A stretch of 36,630 nucleotides of DNA from an uncultured Pedosphaera sp. (lineage in GTDB: Bacteria > Verrucomicrobiota > Verrucomicrobiia > Limisphaerales > Pedosphaeraceae): positions 1-36,630 of the forward strand of contig CAIYZC010000100.1 in assembly GCA_903930565.1 (NCBI GenBank), given 5' to 3'. Below, piece after piece: positions 25,380 through 33,837 of the stretch. The number at the start of each line of letters is the position of its first letter. Within the stretch, counting starts at the first letter, position 1. Under the pieces are notes generated by a model that searched no databases, was not told the origin of the DNA, and saw only the letters and a program-made list of their open reading frames with translations. Position numbers and translations under genes: made by a program.

Positions 25380-28300
25380 ATGAAAAAAAACATGGTGAGA
25401 ATTTGGTTGGAGCGCCGTTTGCCCCTCTTGGCGGGGTGGATTGCACTAACCTGCGCGGCAACTAAAACTCAGGCGCAAAGCGGAACCGTCGTTGGTTGGA
25501 GCGGGACGAATCTCAATAGCGATGTCTTGCAGTTTCCGATGGGCCAATCCAACGTGGCACGCGTGGCGGCAGGGACGTATGCCAGCTATTTTCTGCTCAC
25601 CAATGGCACCCTCCAGGTCCAAGGCGGAACCCGGCCCTACTCCACGAACCTGCCCACAGGATTGACCAATCTAGTTGACATTCAGGCAGGCAACCAACAT
25701 GCCGTGGCTTTGCGACGGGATGGCTCAGTGATCGTTTGGGGGGATAATTCCTATCAACAGCTGAATGTACCGCCGGGTTTGAGCAATGTTGTGACCATTG
25801 CCGCCGGGTACAACCACAGCCTCGCCCTGACTGCCTACGGCACGGTAACCGGGTGGGGTTACAACAGTTTCGGACAAGCGACTGCACCCGCCGGTTTATC
25901 GAACGTCGTTGCCATTGCGGCGGGCATCGACCACAGTCTCGCGGTAACCGCCGGCGGCCAAGTGGTGGCTTGGGGGTCCAGCAGCAGTGGCGCCGCAACT
26001 GTTCCCGCAGGTTTGAGCGGGATTGTGGCGGTGGCAGCAGGAAACCAGACCAGCCTGGCCCTCGACACTAACGGTATGGTGACGGCATGGGGACGGAATT
26101 ACACGGGGGGCACCACGTTCCTGCCCCCGGGGCTTTCCAACGTGGTCGGCTTAGCGGCGAATTTCATGAATTCCCTGGCGGTACGCAGCGACGGGTCACT
26201 CATGGTTTGGGGAGGCAATGCGTTTCCGGTCACCAACCCGCCTCCCGGGCTCAACCAAGTGGTGCAAGCGACGCTGGGCCTCAGCTACGGTCTGGCCCTT
26301 CAGGAAAGCGGCCCGCCGTGGGTCTTTGCCCCGCCGGGCGGGGCAACCGCAAATGCGGGTGTACCGGCGACGATCGGGACCGGCCTTGGCATCCTCGGCG
26401 CCCGCCCGATCACCTACCAATGGCAGTTCAACGGCACCAATATACCTGGCGCCACCAATGCAAACCTCAAACTGCTCAATGTCCAACCAAACCAGGTTGG
26501 TCCTTACCAATTGCTCATCGCCAATCGTTATGGTGCCGTGCTCTCCCCCGGCGCGGTTTTGAACGTATTGACCAATCCTCCGGTCTTTCTGCTCCAACCC
26601 ACCAACGTGCTGGCCGGAATCGGGGGCTCGGCCGTCTTCCAGGCCCAGGCAGGGGGACCACAACCAATTTTTTATCAATGGCAGTTTGGCGGAACCAATC
26701 TGCTTGGGGCCACGAACGCCCAACTCCTCCTCCCGAACTTTAGCCCGGCCAATCAAGGGGTGTACACCGTGGTGGCCGCGAATGCCTATGGCAGCGTGAC
26801 AAGCACCGGCGCACTCGCGGGCAGCATTGATCTCGGCACCGCCTTGAATTGCCCGGGCTTGAACTGGAGTTCGACCAGCAGCATCCCCTGGCTGGCGGAG
26901 ACCAGTTTGTCCCACGATGGGGTGGCGGCGGCGGAAGCGGTCGTGTTCCGCACCAACATCGCCACCCTGCAAACAACAGTGACAACGGGCGGCACCATCA
27001 GCTTTTGGTATGAGGGCTTGGATTCGCAGCAAGCATTGGAGATTGAGTTCTGGATCAACGGGGTGAAAACTTACAGTCAGGTGCCCGGTGACCGAGTTTG
27101 GTATCACGAAACGTTTGTGGTGCCTTGGGGCACCAATCTCCTGCGCTGGCAATTGAGCAATTCCCAAGGTCTGAACGTCGGCACGACCGGGGTGGTGGAC
27201 CAGGTCACTTTCACGCCCGACACCTCGCCCCCATCCGTTACGAACGGCATTGGCACCCGCACCGGCCCGGCAGGAACGCCACTTTCCTTGGCCGTCGGCA
27301 ACACTGGGGCGCAACCGGTCTCGTATGCCTGGCAGTTTAATGGGCTGGGGCTCACAGGAGCCACCAATTCCAGTCTCGTGCTGTCCGACCCACAAGCCGC
27401 CCACAGCGGCAACTACACGGTTTGGCTGACCAACGCCTACGGTTGGACCTTTTCCACGGGAACCCTCACCGTGGTGCCCGCCCCGCCCAGCTTCCAGCAG
27501 CCGCCCACGAATCAGACGGCGGTTGCGGCGGGAATCTGCGAATTCACCGGCCTGGCGGCGGGCACCGAGCCGCTCAGCTACCAATGGCAATTCAACGGCG
27601 CGAGCATCGCCGGCGCCACCAGCACCCACTTGGTGCTCGGCTTCCTTTCAGCCGCGAATTTGGGAAATTACACCCTCGCAGCCAGCAATGCGGCGGGAGT
27701 AACCGTCAGCCCACCCGCCACCCTCACCCTGGTTTCCAACCGATTCATCGGCTGGGGGGACGACTCGTTTCTTGAACTAACACCCCCCGCAGGCACCGTC
27801 ACCCCGTCAATATTCCTCGCCGGGGACTTTGCGAGCGCGCTGGTCAACCCGCAAGGTAATTTGGTCACTTGGGGCTTTCCCTACCCCAGTCTGGATGCAA
27901 CAGCCACCAACCTCCTGGCCGTGGCGGCACGAGGCCACACGCTGGTGGCCTTGCGGGCGGACGGCACCATCCTGACCGCCGGAAGCCCTGCGCCGGCGAA
28001 CGCCACCAACTGCATCGCTGTGGCCACGGCCGTTTATTACGCGCTGGGTCTCCGTGCTGATGGTGGAGTTTTGAACTGGCCCATCGCGGGCACCGGGGAT
28101 CCCAACAACCTGATCGCGACGCCGCTCGTTGCCACCAACGTCGTGGCCATTGCGGCGGGGGCGGATCACAATTTGGCATTGCGGCAGGACGGTGTGGTTT
28201 TGGCGTGGGGGTTGGATTACGATGGTCAAATTGATATCCCGGCCAATCTTCGGGATGTAGTCGCCATCGCCGCGGGGTTTTACTATTCTGCGGCCGTGCG

Positions 28301-29018
28301 CAGTGATGGCACGGTGGTGGTTTGGGGCGGCGCACCGGGTTCCGGAATCACCAACATCCCCCCCGGCCTGTCCAACGTGGTGGCCATTGCGGCGGGCGAT
28401 TCTCAGATCATCGCCTTGCGCCAGAATGGTTCGCTGGTGACTTGGGGGGCCTCCAACCTCTATTCACTGCCGGTCACCTTGACCAACGTGGCGTCCTTCT
28501 CAATGGGTGCTGAACACGGACTGGCGGTGCTCAACAACGGAGCCCCGGCGATCTTCCGCCAACCTTGGACCCAAACTGCGGACAATGGAGACTCGGCGAC
28601 CTTGACCACCGTCGCGCTCGGTCTACCACCCTTGACCTACCAATGGCAGTATAACGGCGCCAACGTGCCCGCGGCCACCAATTCCAGCTTTGTGGTGCCC
28701 GCCTCTTGGTCGACCGCCGGCAGCTATCGATGCAACATTAGCAACGACCTCGGTGGGGTCATGACCTCACCGGCACAACTTTTCATCCGCCGGACCACCC
28801 CCTATTTCACCACCTTGGCCGGGGGCGATACCGGAGCGGGCGAGAAATTTACCCTAGCGGGCCTGAGCGGCCATGGCCCGATCATTGTTTCCCAATCGAC
28901 CAACCTCCACGATTGGTTCCCAATTCTCACCAACCCGCCTGTCCTCGGCATTTGGACGACCTCGTTGCGCGGGCCTTCCCAAGGTCCCGCGGTCTTTTAT
29001 CGCGCCGCAGAACAATAA
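25380..29018 (+). CDS. Giant secreted protein with two RCC1-repeat blocks and five Ig-like domains
   Basis: A 1212-residue exported protein. After a signal peptide (residues 1-33, ending TQAQS), residues ~35-310 are RCC1-like repeats of the kind VVAIAAGxxHSLAL...GxVxAWG. Two Ig-like domains follow (~311-480), with YQWQFNG/YQWQFGG strands and NRYGAV or NAYGSV ends. A jelly-roll-like, LamG-type stretch covers ~482-615. Two more Ig-like domains come next (615-785), a second RCC1 block (787-1050), a fifth Ig domain (~1052-1139) and a C-terminal module (PIIVSQSTNLHDWFPILT...VFYRAAEQ) that recurs on Verrucomicrobial secreted proteins. Extracellular adhesion or binding is likely; no enzyme motif is seen. 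No membrane anchor is present. Confidence 0.9.
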   Translation: MKKNMVRIWLERRLPLLAGWIALTCAATKTQAQSGTVVGWSGTNLNSDVLQFPMGQSNVARVAAGTYASYFLLTNGTLQVQGGTRPYSTNLPTGLTNLVDIQAGNQHAVALRRDGSVIVWGDNSYQQLNVPPGLSNVVTIAAGYNHSLALTAYGTVTGWGYNSFGQATAPAGLSNVVAIAAGIDHSLAVTAGGQVVAWGSSSSGAATVPAGLSGIVAVAAGNQTSLALDTNGMVTAWGRNYTGGTTFLPPGLSNVVGLAANFMNSLAVRSDGSLMVWGGNAFPVTNPPPGLNQVVQATLGLSYGLALQESGPPWVFAPPGGATANAGVPATIGTGLGILGARPITYQWQFNGTNIPGATNANLKLLNVQPNQVGPYQLLIANRYGAVLSPGAVLNVLTNPPVFLLQPTNVLAGIGGSAVFQAQAGGPQPIFYQWQFGGTNLLGATNAQLLLPNFSPANQGVYTVVAANAYGSVTSTGALAGSIDLGTALNCPGLNWSSTSSIPWLAETSLSHDGVAAAEAVVFRTNIATLQTTVTTGGTISFWYEGLDSQQALEIEFWINGVKTYSQVPGDRVWYHETFVVPWGTNLLRWQLSNSQGLNVGTTGVVDQVTFTPDTSPPSVTNGIGTRTGPAGTPLSLAVGNTGAQPVSYAWQFNGLGLTGATNSSLVLSDPQAAHSGNYTVWLTNAYGWTFSTGTLTVVPAPPSFQQPPTNQTAVAAGICEFTGLAAGTEPLSYQWQFNGASIAGATSTHLVLGFLSAANLGNYTLAASNAAGVTVSPPATLTLVSNRFIGWGDDSFLELTPPAGTVTPSIFLAGDFASALVNPQGNLVTWGFPYPSLDATATNLLAVAARGHTLVALRADGTILTAGSPAPANATNCIAVATAVYYALGLRADGGVLNWPIAGTGDPNNLIATPLVATNVVAIAAGADHNLALRQDGVVLAWGLDYDGQIDIPANLRDVVAIAAGFYYSAAVRSDGTVVVWGGAPGSGITNIPPGLSNVVAIAAGDSQIIALRQNGSLVTWGASNLYSLPVTLTNVASFSMGAEHGLAVLNNGAPAIFRQPWTQTADNGDSATLTTVALGLPPLTYQWQYNGANVPAATNSSFVVPASWSTAGSYRCNISNDLGGVMTSPAQLFIRRTTPYFTTLAGGDTGAGEKFTLAGLSGHGPIIVSQSTNLHDWFPILTNPPVLGIWTTSLRGPSQGPAVFYRAAEQ

Positions 29019-29047
29019 TTCTTCGCCATCGGGAGCCAGCTATTCGT

Positions 29048-29065
29048 GGCAGGTCGCGACCCGCC
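29048..29065. terminator. Palindrome in the convergent gap between the RCC1/Ig gene and the permease gene
   Basis: GGC-A-GGTCGCGACC-C-GCC has a perfect 10-base core and outer GGC/GCC arms with one mismatch. It lies in the 65-base gap between two convergent genes. No T-run is present; a bidirectional terminator is possible. Confidence 0.3.
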
Positions 29066-29083
29066 CTACGGGGGCCGCCCGCC

Positions 29084-30282
29084 TTATCCGGGCACCAAAT
29101 GCTCCGCGACCGGGGTGCGGTAGGCCTTCAAGGCCGGGATCACGCCAGCAAGGGCGCCGAGGGCGATGAGGATCACAGGGGCGAAGACCATGACGGGGTT
29201 GAATTGCCAGGGGTCGAGAACCACGCCGGTTTGGGCGCGGATAACGCCGGCGGCGGTGACCATGATGGAGGCATAGCCCCCAAAAGCGGCGGCCATGCCA
29301 AACGCGGCAATCGCCGCGGCTTCGCCCAAGATGGCCCCGCAGATGATGCTTCGGCGCGCGCCCAAGGCGCGGAGAATGGCGATCTCGCGGCGGCGTTCGT
29401 TCATGGAGTTGTAAATGCCGGCCAGGATGGAGGCGGTGGCCACCAGCGCCACCAGGTCGGCGACCAAGGCGAGGATTTCATCAAACCACCCGATTTTCCG
29501 GAAGAGTTCGACCATGACCTGGCCAATGGGCCACGCGAAGGTGAGTCGGTTGCCTTGTTTATTGTAGGCCTGGTCCATCGCGAACCCGCCGGCGGCGGAC
29601 TTGAGTTTGACCAGGACGGCGCTCAACTCGCTGACGGTGTTGGTGGCGTGGCCGCTCATGCTTTGCAGGCCCTCCAGCGGAATCCAGATCACCCGGTCGG
29701 CGGGGGTGTTGGAGGGCTCCAGAATACCGACCACGACATAGGTTTCGGCATGCTGGTCGGCTTCGTTGAAGGTGAGTCCGTGGTAGGGATGGAACTGGTC
29801 GCCGCGGCGGAGGCCGAGCTTTTGCGCGGCAAAGCTGCCGACGACCGCCTCGCGCCGGGTGGGATCGAAGAACTCGCCGCCGGGGCGCAGGGTGAAGTGG
29901 CGGCCGGGCGCGAATTCGGCGCGGGTGAAGAGTTCGGGCAAAGTTCCGGCGAGGCGGTAGCCGCGGAAGTTGTCCCCCACGGCCAGAGGAATGGCGAGGG
30001 CGACATTCGGATGCCGGGCGATAGTGAGATAATCCTCCCATGCGACGTTCCCGGGCGAGGCTTCCAGATGGAAGACGGCATTGAGCACCAGTTGCAGCTT
30101 GGAGCCGCGCGCGCCCAGGACGGCGTCGAACCCGGCGTTGACGCCGGTGAACACCGCTTGGGATTGCGTGCGCACGGCCCACACGGACATGAGCAAGCCC
30201 CCGGCCAAGGCGATTGAAAAGGCGGTCACCAGCGTGGACAGGGCGTGCTGGCGCAGGCTGCGCCAAATCATCAGGGGCAGGA

Positions 30283-30286
<4 letters not shown>
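29084..30286 (-). CDS. ABC transporter permease, FtsX/MacB (LolC/E) type
   Basis: A 400-residue inner-membrane permease. One N-terminal helix (about residues 17-36, LVTAFSIALAGGLLMSVWAV) is followed by a ~220-residue periplasmic MacB-PCD-like domain and three C-terminal helices forming the FtsX domain (~265-390). NERRREIAILRALGARRSIICGAIL is the typical cytoplasmic coupling loop, and the gene ends with AYRTPVAEHLVPG. Such permeases drive lipoprotein release or periplasmic export by mechanotransmission and do not transport directly through the membrane. Its ATG overlaps the stop of the ATPase gene by 4 bases, so they form a pair. A truncated relic of the same 3' end sits at 24944-25090. No MacA-like adaptor is present. 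Confidence 0.92.
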
Positions 30287-30992
<706 letters not shown>

Positions 30993-30996
<4 letters not shown>

Positions 30997-31535
30997 TTGC
31001 CGGTTTTCACGTGGTTGGTCTGGAGCTCGGCAAAGCGGGCGACCAACTCATTGAACTGCTCCACCACCGCGTTGCGCTCCTTCACGCTGTCGGAGTACTT
31101 TTGCACATACTCGTCCCGCTGGGCGGCGAGTTCCTTCAGGGAATCGTTCTGCTTCTGCACGCCGGCATACACATCCTTCAACCGGGCTTCGAAGGAATCC
31201 ACCGCCTTTTTGTACTCGGCCACTTGTTGGGTGAGCGCCTGGTTTTCGGCCTTGGCGCGGGTCAATTCACGCTTTTGCTGGGCGATGAACTGGTCGTTGG
31301 TGCGAAGGACTTCCTTGTACTCGCCGATCCGGGCGTCCATTTGCGCGACCTGGCGGTCCAGGGTGCGGAGGGAGTTGGTGTAGCCCTGGATCGCGGCGGC
31401 GCGCTCGAGCAGGGTTTGGTTCAAAGCCGCCGTGCGCCGGCGTTCCTCGGTCTGGCCATACCATTGGTAGGCGCACAAGGTGCACAGGCCGCACGCGAGG
31501 AGGAGAAAGAGGTTGAGTTGGAAGTTGCTTTTCAT
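30993..31535 (-). CDS. Membrane-anchored coiled-coil protein, unknown
   Basis: A 180-residue protein with one N-terminal helix (residues 7-23, LNLFLLLACGLCTLCAY) followed by an almost uninterrupted coiled coil to the C-terminus (heptads such as LRTLDRQVAQMDARIGEYKEVL and VAEYKKAVDSFEARLKDVYAGV). Topology predicts an inner-membrane anchor with a periplasmic helical hairpin or rod. I know no family name. It lies between the second exbD (7-base gap) and the ATPase gene (4-base overlap), so it belongs to the same operon. MacA/HlyD-type adaptors also have helical hairpins, but this one lacks the lipoyl and barrel domains. A connector or periplasmic-brace role is inference only. Confidence 0.8.
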
Positions 31536-31542
31536 GGCGGGG

Positions 31543-31974
31543 TCAGGGACGGGCGACGGCGGGGGCGGCGGCTTTCACCGAGATGGCGACGCGCTGGATG
31601 CCGGCGCGTTTGACGAAGTCCAGCACGTACACCATCGCGCCATGCGTCGCGTCGCGTTGGCCGGTGATGTAGACCGGCAGGTTGGTGTTCAACTGGAACC
31701 GGTTCGTGAGGAGCGTGTGCAATTCGGGAAACGACACCGGCCGGTCTTCCACGCGCACCCGCCCGTCGGCGTCCACCAGAAGGTTGAGCAGGTCGGGCTT
31801 GGTGTTGGTGGGCGCCGCCAGCGTGGCGGTGGGCAGCGCCGCTTTGAGGGTGCGCACCTTCTGCATTTGCAGGCTCACCATCATGAAGGACGCCAGGAGA
31901 AAGAACATGATGTCAATCAGGGGAATGATCTCCAGGCGGGTGCGCCGGGGGCGCAAGGGGGAGCGGATTTTCAT
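31543..31974 (-). CDS. exbD: ExbD/TolR family protein (second copy)
   Basis: A 143-residue protein with a short basic cytoplasmic tail (RRTRLEIIP) and a single transmembrane helix, LIDIMFFLLASFMMVSL, bearing the conserved proton-path Asp. A periplasmic domain of about 95 residues ends in a typical ExbD fold (VYITGQRDATHGAMVYVLDFVKRAGI). It overlaps the preceding exbD by 4 bases (ATGA). It diverges strongly from its neighbour in the linker after the helix (ALPTATLAAPTN), so it is a paralogue, not a recent duplicate. With ExbB it forms a proton-driven motor for TonB. Confidence 0.92.
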   Translation of the reverse strand: MKIRSPLRPRRTRLEIIPLIDIMFFLLASFMMVSLQMQKVRTLKAALPTATLAAPTNTKPDLLNLLVDADGRVRVEDRPVSFPELHTLLTNRFQLNTNLPVYITGQRDATHGAMVYVLDFVKRAGIQRVAISVKAAAPAVARP

Positions 31975-32399
31975 GGCGTGGGGGCGGCCGCTTCCTCGCC
32001 GCCGACGGTGAAGGCCACTTTTTGCACGCCCACGCCGCGGACCATGTCGAGCACGTCCACCATGGCGCCGTGGCGTGTCAACCGGTCGCCGCTGATGTAA
32101 ACGGGCACGTTGGTGTCGAGCCGGAAGCGGTTGCTCAAGGCGGTTTGGATTTCCGCGAGCGTCACCTTGCGCTTCTCCAGCCAGGTGTCCCCGGCCCGGT
32201 CGACGGCGATGTTGAAGAGATCCGGGCGGAAATCATGGCGCGCCGCCACCGACGGCGGCAGGTCCACGGGAATGTTCCGGGACTGGTCCAATTGGAGACT
32301 CACCATCATGAACGACGCCAGGAGAAAAAACATGATGTCGATCAAGGGGATGATCTCGATCCGGGAATGGCGCCGGCGGACGGGTGAGGGCAGTTTCAT
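31971..32399 (-). CDS. exbD: ExbD/TolR family protein (first copy)
   Basis: A 142-residue protein started at the ATG at 32399, one base after the exbB stop; the frame runs 20 codons further upstream into exbB, which is not needed. The N-terminus has RRHSRIEIIPLIDIMFFLLASFMMVSLQ, nearly identical to the second ExbD through the helix, with the conserved Asp. The periplasmic part ends in VPVYISGDRLTRHGAMVDVLDMVRGVG. TonB-ExbB-ExbD systems use a hetero-oligomer in which two ExbD copies sit in the ExbB pore. Two different ExbD genes side by side could supply the two subunits. Confidence 0.93.
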   Translation of the reverse strand: MKLPSPVRRRHSRIEIIPLIDIMFFLLASFMMVSLQLDQSRNIPVDLPPSVAARHDFRPDLFNIAVDRAGDTWLEKRKVTLAEIQTALSNRFRLDTNVPVYISGDRLTRHGAMVDVLDMVRGVGVQKVAFTVGGEEAAAPTP

Positions 32400-32400
32400 G

Positions 32401-33039
32401 TCAGCGGGTGGCGGGGGCGTCCGCCCCGGTCCGGGCGGCCAACACCATGACCTCCACATTCGTGGCGGCGGTTTCCAATTCGTATTGGAGCCGGACCACG
32501 CGGCCGCTGAAGTAATTGTAAGGAATCAGCGCGACGATCGCAATGCCCAGGCCGCACGCGGTGGCGATCAACGCCTCGCCAATGCCGCCGGTCACCGCCG
32601 CCACGGCGAGCTCGTTCGAGCCGATCTTGAGGAAGGCGCGCATCAAACCGGTCACGGTGCCCAGCAAACCCAGCAAGGGTGCCAGGGTCACCAGGGTGTC
32701 CATGACCGTGAGAAACCGGCCCGCGCGCTCGAGTTCGATGCCCGCGGCGAGTTGGAGCGCGCCCACCATCGCGGCCGAAGAGTGCCCCAAGCCGCGGCCA
32801 ATCATGCGCACCACGGGGTCCTCGGAACCCTCGGCCGCCTTCGCGGCGGCGGCCGGGCCGGCGTTTTCCAACTTTGCCAGGACCTCCTCCAATTGGCGGG
32901 GATTCCGGCGCCGGCTCTCGCGGAACCACCAGAAACTCCGCTCGCCGACGACGGCGATGGCGACCAGGGCGCTGGCGAGAATCGGCCACATGACCGGTCC
33001 GCCTTTGACGAAGAATTCAACCGCAATATTGGCAAGCAT
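32401..33039 (-). CDS. exbB: ExbB/TolQ/MotA family proton channel
   Basis: A 212-residue inner-membrane protein with three transmembrane segments (about residues 13-31, 100-125 and 135-165) and a cytoplasmic loop between the first two. TLAPLLGLLGTVTGLMRAF and GGIGEALIATACGLGIAIVALIPYNYF are the conserved MotA/TolQ/ExbB proton-channel segments of helices 2 and 3. It forms the pentameric pore with ExbD. It lies 33 bases after tonB and 1 base before the first exbD, so the three act as a set. Confidence 0.94.
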   Translation of the reverse strand: MLANIAVEFFVKGGPVMWPILASALVAIAVVGERSFWWFRESRRRNPRQLEEVLAKLENAGPAAAAKAAEGSEDPVVRMIGRGLGHSSAAMVGALQLAAGIELERAGRFLTVMDTLVTLAPLLGLLGTVTGLMRAFLKIGSNELAVAAVTGGIGEALIATACGLGIAIVALIPYNYFSGRVVRLQYELETAATNVEVMVLAARTGADAPATR

Positions 33040-33072
33040 AAGTTAAAGGGAAATCGGAAAGCGTCAGGGCAA

Positions 33073-33831
33073 TTAGTGTCGGCGGGCCAGGGTGTACCGG
33101 ATGGGCACCGTAAACGCCCGGGCGGCCTGGCCGGGCTCGCCGGGCGGCAGGGTCCAGTGCCGCCGCACCCAATCCTTGGTGTGGTGGTCGAGCACGGCGT
33201 GGCCGGAGGAGCCCGCAACCTGGATCTCGGTCACCCGGCCCGCCGCGTCCGCCGTGAGGAGCAGTTGCACGGTGCCCTCCATTTCCAACCGCTGCAGGGC
33301 GGTGGGATAATCCGGCGCGGGGCGCGAACCGCTCCGCCCCGTGTCGAGAATCGTGACGGGGGGCGGCGCCACTTCGGTCTTGGCGACGGCGGGGGCCTTG
33401 AGCGGCGTGAGCGGCGGCGCGGCCGCCATGTGCAAGGGCACAACCACCACGCCGATGGTGGGGACTGCAAAGTTGATTTGCGGGCTGTCCAACGCCACGG
33501 CCACCGCCGGGCTGGGCTCGACGGAGTCCGGCGCCGGGGCGTCCGGGCTGGGCGTCTCCGTTGCGGGGGGCGGCGGGGGCGGCGGGGTGGGCTCGATCAA
33601 GACCGGGATGGGCTCCTCGGCCGGCGGCGGCAGCCGCGGCACCGGCATTTCCGGGGCGGCGCCCAGAATGCCGGTGAGGAGAAATGTCAGGCACAAGGAA
33701 TTCGTCCACGCCAACCGGCGACTGGCGGAGGGCCGCAGGGCGGGCAGCGAAAGTCGCGCGAGCTCGGAGCGCAGGGCCAGTCCCGCGCCCGTTCGCGACC
33801 CCTTCGCCGTGTTGGTTTGGCCGTCGGTCAT
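33073..33831 (-). CDS. tonB: TonB family energy-transducing protein
   Basis: A 252-residue protein with an unusually long basic N-terminus (about 40 residues), one membrane helix (residues ~42-58, WTNSLCLTFLLTGILGAA), a Pro-rich spanner (PPPAEEPIPVLIEPTPPPPPPP, residues ~67-88) and a C-terminal TonB domain (~170-250). The domain has PDYPTALQRLEMEGTVQL and the late strand FTVPIRYTL. It transmits ExbBD energy through the periplasm to the receptor's TonB box. It starts 6 bases after the stop of the receptor gene, which suggests a dedicated partner for that receptor. Confidence 0.92.
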   Translation of the reverse strand: MTDGQTNTAKGSRTGAGLALRSELARLSLPALRPSASRRLAWTNSLCLTFLLTGILGAAPEMPVPRLPPPAEEPIPVLIEPTPPPPPPPATETPSPDAPAPDSVEPSPAVAVALDSPQINFAVPTIGVVVVPLHMAAAPPLTPLKAPAVAKTEVAPPPVTILDTGRSGSRPAPDYPTALQRLEMEGTVQLLLTADAAGRVTEIQVAGSSGHAVLDHHTKDWVRRHWTLPPGEPGQAARAFTVPIRYTLARRH

Positions 33832-33837
33832 GCGCCC

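Noticed and set aside
26196-27629. 477-residue open frame antisense to the RCC1/Ig gene
   Set aside because: The plus-strand protein has repeated RCC1 and Ig signatures in one frame; the antisense frame has none.
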